DNA of 64,000 nucleotides from Halobacillus shinanisalinarum (GCF_022919835.1 NZ_CP095074.1:1984001-2048000), one strand, 5' to 3'. Numbered from the stretch's first letter, positions 51,798 through 60,938 are shown. The notes: a model not told the origin generated them from the sequence alone. Made by a program: numbers and translations.

Positions 51798-54116
51798 CTA
51801 GATATAAAGCCCTTTTGGAATCTCTGAAAGGATGGAATTTTCTTTCTCATTATAAAGAACATCCAGTTCATGCATAGCACGGGTACAGGCAGTATATAGC
51901 ATCAATCGTCCTTCATCATCCTGGTACCCTTGACGCGTAGCATTGTAAACGAGAACACTATCAAATTCAATTCCTTTAGCAAAATACACAGGTAAAATGA
52001 GTACGCCCGATTGGAATGGCTGTGTTTCTTTGTATATCAGTGTAGCGCTAAGCTGTTTTCCTACTAATTGATACGCTTGTTTGCTTTCTTCAAGTGTATA
52101 ACACAGAATAGCAATTGTCTCATGGCCTTCTCTTTGTCTATCCTGGATGACTTCAATAATCCTTTCCTTAACTTCCTCCAACTCTGTCACTTTCCACAGA
52201 CGCGGTAAATGCCCATCTCGATTAAAGGCTTCAATACTTGCTCCATCCACCAATAAATGTTTGGTAAATTCCACGATAGGCCTAGTGGAACGATAACTTC
52301 TGGATAGTTCCATTTTCTTCGCTTCCCCGTTGTGGACCTGCTTATCTAGAATTGTCATGCCTCCAAGGTTGTGTGTATAGATAGCTTGGTGTTTGTCACC
52401 TAAAAGCGTGAACTGAGCGGATGGAAACATCTCTTTAATATATAAGTATTGAAAAACGGAATAGTCCTGTGCTTCATCCATGAACACGTAGCGAATTGAG
52501 GTATTCACCTTCCGCCCTTCCAGCTGGTCCTGCAAATATAAATAGGGGGTTTGATCCTCTACAGGAAGATAGCGTTTTTGTACGTTTTGGATCGTATGTT
52601 GACTTATTTGACTCCAGCTTTTTGGCTGCATCTTAACCTGAGGGAACGATTCATTAAAAAGACCTTCATACACCTTTTCCATTTGGATAAACTTGTAGTT
52701 TGCAATCTTTTTTCTCAAAGAGGCCATCCGTCGTCTAACGATTATTTTCTTCAACAATTTTTCCTCTTTTTCAAAATCATTAAATGTCTCTTCATTGAAA
52801 TTATGATTTTGTTCCAACTTTTGAAAAGCCTTCAAATAGTCCTCTTTGCTAAGCAAGGCAGCTTCTTCCTCCGGCCAATCCTTAGCTCGCTCCTCTCTTT
52901 CCACATGCTTAAGCTGATTAAATAACCAGTCCTTAACGAGGTCTACTTTATTTGCCATCGACATTGCCGAATCTAACTGATAGAAGAATTCCTCGATGCG
53001 CTCAGCAGGGATTCGTACTTCTCCACGGAACTTCACATTTCTAAACCTCATTCCATGGGTAGATAATTGCTTCAGGTAGTTGTCGATCATCATTTTAAAA
53101 GAAGCGCTTGACTTAAAATCTACTGCCTCTTTTTCGTGAGATTCTTCGCCGCTTCCTTTAGCTGCTAAAGAACTTTCCAGCTGTTCAAATGGTGTCTGCA
53201 AATCAAATTCATCATCTAAGCGCTTCGAGACGTATTCTTGAAAGGTTGATTGCTGCATTGGCTCTTCCCCTAACTCAGGAAGGACTGACGCGACATAGCT
53301 TGAAAACATTTGGTTTGGTGAAAACAGTAAAATTTGATCTGCATTCATTTGCTTGCGGTATCTATAAAGTAAATAGGCGACCCTCTGCATAGCGGCAGAT
53401 GTTTTTCCACTTCCGGCTACACCTTGGACAAGCAGTAATTGACTACTTTCGTTTCTAATAATCGCGTTTTGTTCTTTTTGTATCGTTGCTACGATGGATT
53501 TCATTTGGGAACTCGCCTGATCTCCGAGCACTTTTTGCAGCAAAGAGTCTCCAATGGTAATCCCTGTATTAAACATTCCTTTTAACATACCGTTTTCTGT
53601 AACAAATTGTCTTTTAAGGTCGATCGCCCCTTCAATGGTGCCTTCAGGCGTTTCGTAGTAGGCAGATCCAGGCTCAAAATCATAGTACATACTTGAAACA
53701 GGGGCTCGCCAGTCATACACAAGAAAATGGTCCTCCGCCTTATTCATCAATGAGGAAATGCCAATGTATATCGCTTCTTTAGCTACTCCATCTTCAGTAA
53801 AATCAATTCGCCCAAAATATGGAGAGTCCTCCATTCGATCAAGCAGTTTTTTACTCCTATAATATTGGCCGTGACTTCTTTCACGTTCTGACAATAACTC
53901 CGACTGCTGCTTGATACTTGCATAGGTTTCAACAGCATCATCGACTTCATCAAAATTGACGGTTACATCGTCCCAGAATTTCTTCCTAAGATCGATAATA
54001 TCCCCTTTAAGAGAATCGGCACTTCTAAGTAACTGATTCTTTTTTGCTTCTATAACCTTGCGTACTTCAGCGATTCTTTGTTGCTCAACGTCCCACTCAT
54101 TATCCACGTGAGTCAT
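51798..54116 (-). CDS. helD: RNA polymerase recycling helicase HelD
   Basis: The 772-residue UvrD-like superfamily 1 ATPase has an N-terminal coiled-coil arm (residues about 5-95, rich in Lys, Glu and Gln), Walker A GVAGSGKT at 232-239, DEAQDYS (Walker B region), and SYRSTRPIVEF and GIEFDSVLV in the second ATPase domain. HelD removes stalled RNA polymerase from DNA. The length agrees with the 774 residues of Bacillus HelD. ATG 54116 follows GAAGGAAG. The ATPase is complete; no frameshift is apparent. Confidence 0.93.
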   Translation of the reverse strand: MTHVDNEWDVEQQRIAEVRKVIEAKKNQLLRSADSLKGDIIDLRKKFWDDVTVNFDEVDDAVETYASIKQQSELLSERERSHGQYYRSKKLLDRMEDSPYFGRIDFTEDGVAKEAIYIGISSLMNKAEDHFLVYDWRAPVSSMYYDFEPGSAYYETPEGTIEGAIDLKRQFVTENGMLKGMFNTGITIGDSLLQKVLGDQASSQMKSIVATIQKEQNAIIRNESSQLLLVQGVAGSGKTSAAMQRVAYLLYRYRKQMNADQILLFSPNQMFSSYVASVLPELGEEPMQQSTFQEYVSKRLDDEFDLQTPFEQLESSLAAKGSGEESHEKEAVDFKSSASFKMMIDNYLKQLSTHGMRFRNVKFRGEVRIPAERIEEFFYQLDSAMSMANKVDLVKDWLFNQLKHVEREERAKDWPEEEAALLSKEDYLKAFQKLEQNHNFNEETFNDFEKEEKLLKKIIVRRRMASLRKKIANYKFIQMEKVYEGLFNESFPQVKMQPKSWSQISQHTIQNVQKRYLPVEDQTPYLYLQDQLEGRKVNTSIRYVFMDEAQDYSVFQYLYIKEMFPSAQFTLLGDKHQAIYTHNLGGMTILDKQVHNGEAKKMELSRSYRSTRPIVEFTKHLLVDGASIEAFNRDGHLPRLWKVTELEEVKERIIEVIQDRQREGHETIAILCYTLEESKQAYQLVGKQLSATLIYKETQPFQSGVLILPVYFAKGIEFDSVLVYNATRQGYQDDEGRLMLYTACTRAMHELDVLYNEKENSILSEIPKGLYI

Positions 54117-54245
54117 AGCGATATCTTCCTTCCGCAAAAAGTTGACAAACTTCACAAACTCATGTAAAATTTAACTTGGGTAATTATATTTAAATTCAAG
54201 CGCCACTCTTGATAATAACATACTTGCAACTGAAAAACAATTCAC

Positions 54246-54268
54246 AGACACTAGTGTGTCTTTTTTTT
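54246..54268 (+). terminator. Orphan terminator-like hairpin upstream of cysK
   Basis: AGACAC-TAGT-GTGTCT is followed by eight T. It precedes the likely cysK -10 element (TTATGAT near 54283), and no plus-strand gene lies before it, so it may end a short transcript in 54170-54245. Confidence 0.6.
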
Positions 54269-54327
54269 ATGCAAATGATTAGGTTATGATACAATTTTTA
54301 CAAAGTTATATAAAAGGAAGTGAACGC

Positions 54328-55257
54328 ATGCGTGTCGTAAACAACATCGCTGACTTAATTGGAGATACTCCGCTCGTTAAACTTAACCGAATCACACCAG
54401 AGGGCGGGGCCACTATTTATATGAAGTCGGAAAAGCAAAATCCTAGCGGCAGTGTAAAAGATAGAGCTGCCTATAACATGATTATACAAGCTGAACAGGA
54501 TGGTCATCTCAATGCAGACTCCACTATTATCGAACCAACGAGTGGAAATACAGGGATAGGAATTGCCATGAACGCAGCTGCACGTGGATACCGGGCTATC
54601 CTTGTTATGCCGGATACCATGACACAGGAACGAATCAATCTACTGAAAGCTTACGGCGCTGAAATTGTGTTGACACCTGGTGACACCAAAATGCCTGGAG
54701 CTATTGCTAAGGCTAAAGAGCTCGTTAAGGAAATTGATAACGCCTTTATGCCAATGCAATTTGAAAATATGGCCAATCCTGACGCCCACCGCCACACAAC
54801 AGCGCCAGAGATCATTGAAGCAATGAACATCATTGGAAAACCGCTTTCAGCTTTTATTTCAACGGCAGGCACGGGAGGAACGATCACTGGCACAGGGGAA
54901 GAGTTAAAGAAACACTACAAAGATTTAACCGTTCATGTGGCAGAGCCCTCAGGTTCACCAGTTCTTTCAGGAGGAAAGCCCGGCAAGCACAAGCTTGTGG
55001 GGACAAGCCCCGGATTCATTCCTGATATTTTAAACATGGACGTAATGGACGAAATTCTACAGGTTACCGATGAAGATGCCTATGAGATTACCCGCCGATT
55101 AGCCCGTGAGGAAGGCCTGTTGCTTGGAACTTCAGGCGGAGCGGCATGCTGGGCGGCTATGGAGGTAGCCAAAAGGAAAAATCCAGATGACGTTATCATC
55201 GTGATTGCGCCCGACACTGGTGAACGCTATTTATCAGGTGATCTATTCCGTTATTAA
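54328..55257 (+). CDS. cysK: Cysteine synthase (O-acetylserine sulfhydrylase)
   Basis: The 309-residue PLP enzyme makes cysteine from O-acetylserine and sulfide. Motifs are IGDTPLVKLNRI, the PLP lysine in PSGSVKDRAAYNM, EPTSGNTGIGIAMNAAARGY (substrate loop), the phosphate-binding STAGTGGTITGTG and TSGGAACWAA. ATG 54328 follows AAAAGGAAG; the longer frame from 54286 is not needed. It is a second enzyme or the main CysK; this cannot be told from the window. Monocistronic with terminator. Confidence 0.93.
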   Translation: MRVVNNIADLIGDTPLVKLNRITPEGGATIYMKSEKQNPSGSVKDRAAYNMIIQAEQDGHLNADSTIIEPTSGNTGIGIAMNAAARGYRAILVMPDTMTQERINLLKAYGAEIVLTPGDTKMPGAIAKAKELVKEIDNAFMPMQFENMANPDAHRHTTAPEIIEAMNIIGKPLSAFISTAGTGGTITGTGEELKKHYKDLTVHVAEPSGSPVLSGGKPGKHKLVGTSPGFIPDILNMDVMDEILQVTDEDAYEITRRLAREEGLLLGTSGGAACWAAMEVAKRKNPDDVIIVIAPDTGERYLSGDLFRY

Positions 55258-55266
55258 TTCACCAAT

Positions 55267-55305
55267 AAAGTGAGCCCTTTCATTCGATAAAGGAGCTCAC
55301 TTTTG
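55267..55305. terminator. Bidirectional terminator between cysK and yvgT
   Basis: AAAGTGAGCCCCTTT-type arm pairs with AAAGGAGCTCACTTT with one mismatch, then TTTTG. Confidence 0.85.
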
Positions 55306-55326
55306 TTTTATTTATACCCGCCTTCC

Positions 55327-55938
55327 CTATAACCGATACAAATCACGAAATCGTAAGTGCCACCCCAAGTGATAGGAAAGTACTCGACATCCAATAATAA
55401 CGACAAACAGGGTGTACTTTTGCCAAGAACTTGCTAGATCGACTATTTCTAAACCAACTAACAATCCAACGACCATAGCCCATACTGCATATATTTCTTG
55501 GTGCAGAACCATCGGACGTCTCTGTGCGAGTACATCTCTCGTCATTCCACCTCCAACCCCCGTCAAAATTGCAGCAAAGATGATACCTCCTAACGGGAAA
55601 TCATGATTGATCGCAAAGGTCGCCCCTTGGAGAGCGAAAGCTGATAATCCTATCGCATCTAAATAGATGTTCCAGCGGTCCCAGAACATCACCCACCTCT
55701 TTGGAAAGAAATAAACGACCGCAATCGTTCCTATCGCTACATAAAACAAATGGCCCTGTTCCCAAACATGCAGCACTGGTACATCCATGGCAATATTCCG
55801 AATAATCCCTCCTGCAAATGGTGTCGCAATACCTAACATGAACGTACCGAAAATATCATACCGCTCGCTTAGAGCCACAATAGCCCCACTAAACGCAAAC
55901 GCACTTACGGCAATGATTGTTAATGTTTCAAAGGACAT
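55327..55938 (-). CDS. YvgT/UPF0126 membrane protein with duplicated TRIC-like domain
   Basis: The 203-residue protein has six to seven helices in two related halves. The repeated motifs are FAFSGAIVALSERYDIFG / FAGGIIRNIA in the first half and FALQGATFAINHDFPLGG / GVGGGMTRDVLA in the second. The family has the fold of trimeric intracellular cation channels; bacterial members (UPF0126, YvgT) are potential potassium or small-solute channels. ATG 55938 is set by GGGGGAG. In Bacillus subtilis yvgT neighbours helD (yvgS); here cysK lies between them. Confidence 0.87.
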   Translation of the reverse strand: MSFETLTIIAVSAFAFSGAIVALSERYDIFGTFMLGIATPFAGGIIRNIAMDVPVLHVWEQGHLFYVAIGTIAVVYFFPKRWVMFWDRWNIYLDAIGLSAFALQGATFAINHDFPLGGIIFAAILTGVGGGMTRDVLAQRRPMVLHQEIYAVWAMVVGLLVGLEIVDLASSWQKYTLFVVIIGCRVLSYHLGWHLRFRDLYRL

Positions 55939-56186
55939 GCTACAGCACTCCCCCTTTATACCAGTATAAATGAGTCTCAAATGAATATTTTAGCACAAAA
56001 TAATTTTTCTGATTAAATTACTTTTGTTTAGTTTAGGGTAAAAACTACTACTGATAAAGCCCCCTCCCAATAAGATGGACAAGGTATGATACAAAGGCTA
56101 TGGAATGGACTTCTCTCAAAATAACAGTCCTCCATTTTCAAAGTTTCCAAATGACGGGCTAATTTGTTGCAAACTGCCACAAGGAG

Positions 56187-56206
56187 TTTCGAACTATTTC
56201 TCGAAA
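56187..56206. promoter_or_regulatory. Inverted repeat upstream of the XRE-PAS gene
   Basis: TTTCGA (56187-56192) and TCGAAA (56201-56206) with an 8-nt spacer lie 21-40 nt upstream of the XRE gene, in the place of an autoregulatory operator. Confidence 0.45.
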
Positions 56207-56226
56207 TATTATTTAACTAATGACGT

Positions 56227-56769
56227 ATGGGTGTGATTAAAATAAGAGAGTGGTTGATTCAACTTAGGAAGGAAAGAAACTTAACACAACAGCAAGTGGC
56301 CAAGGGAGCTTTTATTGATCGGGCTTATTATGCCCAAATAGAAACGAGCTCTAGAAACCCAAGTATAGCGGTAGCGTCACAAATCGCAAATTTTCTTCAT
56401 GTAAATCCATATTTGTTTTTCTCGGAATACTTAAGTGAACCGTTTGAGATTGCCCTCCTCCACTCTCCGATCATTGTCGCTCATTGTGATCTAGAGTTAA
56501 AATACACATGGATGTTTAACCCGGATCCGGATTTCGATACAAGTACGGTTATAGGAAGACGAGATGACCATACTAATATAAACGACGGAATTACTGCACT
56601 GATGGAGTTGAAACGCAAAGTTATAGAAACCAGATCTCCTGTACACAAACGTATTTTATTCCCTTTACCTAGCGCTCATACTGAGTACTACGTTTTCGGC
56701 CAGCCTTTATATAACGATGACGGAAAAGTGGTTGGAGCATCTACAACTTCTACTCAACTTTTACCTTAG
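56227..56769 (+). CDS. XRE-family regulator with C-terminal PAS-like domain
   Basis: The 180-residue protein has an N-terminal helix-turn-helix (IREWLIQLRKERNLTQQQVA, then GAFIDRAYYAQIETSSRNPS, residues 6-60). The C-terminal domain of about 105 residues resembles the PAS sensor fold of kinases (LELKYTWMFNPDPDFD, VIGRRDDHTNINDG, VFGQPLYNDDGKVVG). Fusion of XRE and PAS without a kinase suggests direct ligand or redox sensing. It is followed after 18 nt by a small Sda-like gene, forming an operon. The start codon has only a weak RBS; GTG a few codons later is possible. Confidence 0.8.
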   Translation: MGVIKIREWLIQLRKERNLTQQQVAKGAFIDRAYYAQIETSSRNPSIAVASQIANFLHVNPYLFFSEYLSEPFEIALLHSPIIVAHCDLELKYTWMFNPDPDFDTSTVIGRRDDHTNINDGITALMELKRKVIETRSPVHKRILFPLPSAHTEYYVFGQPLYNDDGKVVGASTTSTQLLP

Positions 56770-56787
56770 GACGAGGGGGAATTCACC

Positions 56788-56931
56788 TTGAATTTAGAAC
56801 AATTACCTGGACGCATTCTTCACCTTACCTATGATAGAGCAGTTGAATTAGGTTTGGATGAGGAGTTCATCGATCTAATCGAGGAAGAACTAAACAGAAG
56901 GGAAGGGGAGAAAACAATCCGTATCGAGTAA
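56788..56931 (+). CDS. Sda-like sporulation histidine kinase inhibitor
   Basis: TTG 56788 with GAGGGGG eight bases upstream opens a 47-residue ORF. Its core ILHLTYDRAVELGLDEEFID, followed by LIEEELNRR, aligns with Bacillus Sda ([25 protein letters not shown] region). The Sda positions Tyr13, Leu21 and Phe25, the last two needed for KinA binding, are matched by Tyr, Leu and Phe at identical spacing. Sda forms a helical hairpin that binds the sporulation kinase and blocks phosphorelay entry when replication is disturbed. This copy lies downstream of an XRE-PAS regulator, so it may be under its control. The C-terminal tail GEKTIRIE differs from Sda. Confidence 0.75.
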   Translation: MNLEQLPGRILHLTYDRAVELGLDEEFIDLIEEELNRREGEKTIRIE

Positions 56932-57012
56932 GTGAAATAATTAGTTTCTTCCCCCTTCCTCTGTATGGTTATGAGCTAAGATGGGTAAACCATCATAAAA
57001 AAGGTGATTTTT

Positions 57013-57729
57013 ATGAACTTGCAACCATGGACTATCTATCAAGAATGGGAAGAATTGACCTTCTTCCACTGGCCAATCCCTCCGCATATTATTCGTCCTT
57101 TCGTACCAAAGCCGTTTGCAATAGATACATTTGGAGGATCTGCTTGGCTTGCCATTGTTCCATTCCGCATAAACCATATACGGCTCCGTGGATTGCCCCC
57201 ACTCCCCTACTTCAATCATATGTTGGAATTAAACGTGCGGACATATGTTACCTATAAGGAAGAACCGGGTGTCTATTTTCTATCGTTAGATGCAAATCAT
57301 CCTGTAGGTGTTATTCTCGCAAGACAGTTTAACCTGCCTTATCTCCATGCGAATATGCGATTAGACCAAACCACTCAAACGATACACTATACGAGCAGAC
57401 GTACACACAATGGTTATCCTTCTGCTCACTTCCACGCATGTGTCCATTCACTTGATGCTCCTTTTCTTGCAAGTCCCGGCTCCCTTCTATACTGGTTAAC
57501 AGAACGCTACACTCTATGGTTTACAAGGAATCAGTATGTATATAAAGGCCCAATTGTTCATAAACGCTGGCAGCTTCAACATGCTTCAGCAGACATTTCT
57601 ATTCAAGACATGACGACTCCCCTCCCAAACAAATGGTTCGCACAAAAACCTGTCACGCATTTTTCAAAAAGTCAGCAGACTCACATCTTTCCTTTTCAAC
57701 GTGTAGGTCTCAAGGATTTCTCAAATTGA
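57013..57729 (+). CDS. YqjF family DUF2071 protein
   Basis: The 238-residue protein has the DUF2071 pattern: EWEELTFFHWPIPPHIIRPF, AWLAIVPFRINHIRLRG, LELNVRTYVTYKEEPGVYFL and LTERYTLWF. It belongs to the acetoacetate-decarboxylase-like fold group but lacks an obvious Schiff-base lysine. Bacillus YqjF is of unknown function. ATG 57013 follows GGTGATTTTT; GTG 57004 overlaps it. It precedes the MhqO-like gene, which has its own promoter. Confidence 0.82.
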   Translation: MNLQPWTIYQEWEELTFFHWPIPPHIIRPFVPKPFAIDTFGGSAWLAIVPFRINHIRLRGLPPLPYFNHMLELNVRTYVTYKEEPGVYFLSLDANHPVGVILARQFNLPYLHANMRLDQTTQTIHYTSRRTHNGYPSAHFHACVHSLDAPFLASPGSLLYWLTERYTLWFTRNQYVYKGPIVHKRWQLQHASADISIQDMTTPLPNKWFAQKPVTHFSKSQQTHIFPFQRVGLKDFSN

Positions 57730-57773
57730 CAAAATTTATACTTCATTGTATTATATATCTTGAAATCGAGATA
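57726..57773 (+). promoter_or_regulatory. Promoter and MhqR-like operator of the dioxygenase gene
   Basis: TTGACA (57726-57731), a 17-nt spacer and TATTAT (57749-57754) form a sigma-A promoter that begins inside the stop of the preceding gene. TATCT-TGAAATCG-AGATA (57756-57773) follows at the start site and resembles the TATCT/AGATA boxes of MhqR, a MarR-type repressor responding to quinones and catechols. Confidence 0.7.
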
Positions 57774-57807
57774 TTTAATTTAAGCAACTATAAAGGAGGT
57801 TGTTGAA

Positions 57808-58758
57808 ATGAATATAAAAGGAATTCATCATGTTTCTGCTATTACTGCTAATGCTAAACAGAACTATGACTTTTATACAAACGTTTTAGGCATGCGTTTA
57901 GTAAAAAAAACAGTTAACCAAGATGACAATTCAATGTACCATTTATTTTATGCTGACGAAAAAGGAAATCCAGGTACTGATTTAACCTTTTTCGAAATAC
58001 CTCGGGCTGGTACGACTTATCCCGGTACACATAGTATTTCAACCACTTCTCTAAGAGTACAGGATGATAAAGCGTTAGAATATTGGAAAGATCGTTTTGA
58101 CGCATTTGGTGTTGACCAAGATCCGATTAAAGAAACTATGAGTAGAAAGACGCTTGCTTTTCGTGATCCCGAGGGCCAACGATTGACGCTTGTATCAGAT
58201 GAGAATAATGAAGGAGTAACTGCTGGCACAGCCTGGGACAAATCCATTATTCCACAGGAGAAAGGAATTAACGGACTTGGTCCAGTCCATTTAACAGTTG
58301 CCGATGCCGCTCCTACAGCAAAAGTACTAACAGAAATCCTCGGATTCCGTAAAGTTGGAACATTTGATGATCGTATTGTATTTGAAGCAGGTGAAGGGGG
58401 GACGGGTGCGGAAGTCCACATCGAAGCTAATCCGGAATTACACCGCGAACGACCTGGGCGGGGAAGTGTTCATCATGTGGCGTTCCGCGTTGAAGATGAA
58501 GCTGAACTTGCGAAATGGAAAGATAAAATTCAAGGCGCTGGCTATCCTAACTCGGGGCTGGTCGATCGCTTTTATTTCAAATCCCTTTACTTTAGAGAAC
58601 CAAACCACATTCTATTTGAACTGGCAACGGATGGACCTGGTTTTGCCACAGATGAAGACGAGAAGCATCTGGGAGAAAGTTTAGCTTTGCCTCCTTTCCT
58701 AGAGCATAAGCGTGAACAAATAGAGACAAATTTGACTCCGCTTGAAACGAATAAGTAA
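57808..58758 (+). CDS. Ring-cleaving dioxygenase, MhqO/MhqA-like (vicinal oxygen chelate fold)
   Basis: The 316-residue protein has two glyoxalase/VOC domains (1-130 and 150-290). Metal ligands are in GIHHVSAITANAKQN (His8 region), GRGSVHHVAFRVE (His) and HILFELATDGPGF (Glu). The group cleaves hydroquinone- or catechol-type rings and protects from quinone stress in Bacillus, where the mhq genes are repressed by MhqR. The upstream operator supports the same control. The start follows AAAGGAGG; a strong terminator follows. Confidence 0.9.
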   Translation: MNIKGIHHVSAITANAKQNYDFYTNVLGMRLVKKTVNQDDNSMYHLFYADEKGNPGTDLTFFEIPRAGTTYPGTHSISTTSLRVQDDKALEYWKDRFDAFGVDQDPIKETMSRKTLAFRDPEGQRLTLVSDENNEGVTAGTAWDKSIIPQEKGINGLGPVHLTVADAAPTAKVLTEILGFRKVGTFDDRIVFEAGEGGTGAEVHIEANPELHRERPGRGSVHHVAFRVEDEAELAKWKDKIQGAGYPNSGLVDRFYFKSLYFREPNHILFELATDGPGFATDEDEKHLGESLALPPFLEHKREQIETNLTPLETNK

Positions 58759-58761
58759 ATC

Positions 58762-58792
58762 AAAAAATCCGTTCATGTAGAACGGATTTTTT
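58762..58792 (+). terminator. Terminator of the dioxygenase gene
   Basis: AAAAAATCCGTTC-type arm pairs with GAACGGATTTTTT, loop of about 5 nt. Confidence 0.9.
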
Positions 58793-58910
58793 GATGGTTT
58801 TGTTTTTCACTTTAAGATGGCCTTGGAGAAAGTTTTTCATGTAGGGTTAGGAAGGTATTATTTTAGCTTCAGGCGGAATGTCGATTGTGGGTGCGCAATA
58901 ATCAAAGACA

Positions 58911-58948
58911 AAAAATCCTGCGGCCCAGTATTTTGGACCACAGGATTT
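58911..58948 (-). terminator. Terminator of the aconitase gene
   Basis: Minus-strand AAATCCTGTGGTCCA pairs with TGGGCCGCAGGATTT, followed by TTTT. It lies about 45 nt beyond the aconitase stop. Confidence 0.85.
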
Positions 58949-58991
58949 GCTCTACCGCAACAGGCCAGCCGTCTTGCTGCTCTACGCTTAT

Positions 58992-60938
58992 TTATTCAAG
59001 ACGGTTTTTAACCCAGTTGACTAGCCCACCCGATTGCATCATTTCAAGCTGACGTTTAGACAGGGCATGTTGGACTTTAATTGTTTTATCTTTCCCCTTC
59101 ACTTTTACGTTTACTTCATTCCCTTTATGAATGGTCTCCCGAAGATCTTTAAAGGTCAGCACATCACCCTGCTCAAGATCTTCATAATCTTTTTCATTTA
59201 CGAAAGTGAGTGGAAGGATGCCGAAATTGACTAGGTTTTGCCAGTGAATTCGTGCAAAGTCCTTCACAATAGCTACTCTGAGCCCCATATACCTGGGTGC
59301 TAAAGCTGCATGTTCACGACTTGACCCTTGCCCATAGTTTGTTCCTCCAATAATGACATGACCACCATCTTCACGCTGTTTCATCGCTCGATCGTAATAA
59401 GTATCATCTACAATTTCGAAGGTGAATTTACTAATCTCAGGAAGATTACTTCGGAATGGCAAAACTCTGGCCCCGCCTGCTAAAATTTCATCAGTTGAAA
59501 TATCATCACCGACTTTAAGTAAGATAGGCAACTCCATATCATTAGGCAATTTATCCATTTTAGGAATAGATGCGATATTTGGCCCTTTCACTAATTCTTC
59601 CTTAGCAGATTCTTTAGGACTTAATGGCTTTTCAAGAAGCTGGGTATCTATGGTTGGTTTATCTAGTTCCTGAACTTTCGGATAATCAAATCCAGCCTTC
59701 CGAGGATCGGTAATTTTACCCTTCAGTGCAGATACAGCAGCTACTTCCGGACTACACAGGAACACACTATCTTCTCTAGTGCCCGAGCGGCCTGGGAAGT
59801 TACGAGGTGTTGTTCGCAAACTATTGCGGCCTGTTGCCGGCGCCTGCCCCATACCGATGCAACCGTTACATCCGGCCTGGTGTAGACGAGCTCCCGCCTG
59901 TAAGAAGTTTGCGATATGCCCCTGCTGAGACAAATCGATTAGCATTTGTCTTGAGGTAGGGTTCAAATCAAACGACAACCCATCTGCGATATGTCTGCCT
60001 TCGACAATCTTTGAAGCAATGGCAAAATCACGGAATCCCGGGTTGGCTGAGGATCCAATATAGGACTGATAAATCGGTTCACCCTCAACCTCGCTAACAG
60101 GTACTACATTCCCTGGACTTGAAGGCTTGGCGATCATAGGTTCAAGCTCTGATAAGTCAATTTCATCATTCACATCATATTTCGCACCATCATCAGCTTT
60201 TAACTCAATCCAGTCATCTTCACGTCCTTGTAGCTTCATGTATCGTTTCGTTTCGTCATCAGATGGGAAAACGGTACCAGTTGCCCCTAATTCCGCGCCC
60301 ATGTTAGCTATAACATGGCGATCCATAGCTGTTAAATTCTTAAGCCCTGGGCCATAGTATTCAAAAATATGATTGACTCCACCTTTAACACCATGACGTC
60401 TAAGCATTTCCAGAATAGCATCTTTAGCACTTACCCATTCCGGGAATTCTCCCGTTACTTTTACGCCCCATACTTTCGGCATTTTCACATAAAAAGGTTC
60501 CCCTGCGATGGCCATAGCGACATCAATACCGCCCGCACCCATAGCGAGCATCCCCATACAGCCATTTGCACATGTGTGACTGTCTGAGCCAAGCAGTGTT
60601 TGCCCAGGCTTAGCTAGACGCTGCATGTGAACAGGGTGGCTGACCCCATTACCAGGCCTGCTGAAATATAACCCAAATCTTTTCGCTGCACTCTCTAAAA
60701 ACAAGTGGTCATCCGGGTTTTTACTATCCTCTTGAATTAAATTATGATCCACATATTGAGCAGATGCTTCTGTCTTTGCCCGATCAATTCCCATTGCCTC
60801 TAACTCAAGCATAACCATTGTACCAGTTGCATCTTGCGTTAAAGTTTGATCAATTTTCAGCCCAATCTCTGAGCCAGGATTCATCTTACCTTCAACTAAA
60901 TGATCTTTAATCAGCTTTTGTGTGACATTATACCCCAC
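58992..60938 (-). CDS. Aconitate hydratase family protein (short, mitochondrial-type)
   Basis: The 648-residue enzyme has the Fe-S cysteines in LGSDSHTCANGCMG and AGCNGCIGMGQAP and the swivel domain with GGTNYGQGSSREHAAL. At about 650 residues it is shorter than the 900-residue AcnA/CitB of Bacillus and resembles the mitochondrial or archaeal-type aconitases. It may be a second aconitase or act on a related substrate such as homoaconitate. GTG 60938 has AAGGAGG upstream; the frame to 60971 is not needed. It has no citrate-cycle neighbours. Confidence 0.88.
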   Translation of the reverse strand: MGYNVTQKLIKDHLVEGKMNPGSEIGLKIDQTLTQDATGTMVMLELEAMGIDRAKTEASAQYVDHNLIQEDSKNPDDHLFLESAAKRFGLYFSRPGNGVSHPVHMQRLAKPGQTLLGSDSHTCANGCMGMLAMGAGGIDVAMAIAGEPFYVKMPKVWGVKVTGEFPEWVSAKDAILEMLRRHGVKGGVNHIFEYYGPGLKNLTAMDRHVIANMGAELGATGTVFPSDDETKRYMKLQGREDDWIELKADDGAKYDVNDEIDLSELEPMIAKPSSPGNVVPVSEVEGEPIYQSYIGSSANPGFRDFAIASKIVEGRHIADGLSFDLNPTSRQMLIDLSQQGHIANFLQAGARLHQAGCNGCIGMGQAPATGRNSLRTTPRNFPGRSGTREDSVFLCSPEVAAVSALKGKITDPRKAGFDYPKVQELDKPTIDTQLLEKPLSPKESAKEELVKGPNIASIPKMDKLPNDMELPILLKVGDDISTDEILAGGARVLPFRSNLPEISKFTFEIVDDTYYDRAMKQREDGGHVIIGGTNYGQGSSREHAALAPRYMGLRVAIVKDFARIHWQNLVNFGILPLTFVNEKDYEDLEQGDVLTFKDLRETIHKGNEVNVKVKGKDKTIKVQHALSKRQLEMMQSGGLVNWVKNRLE

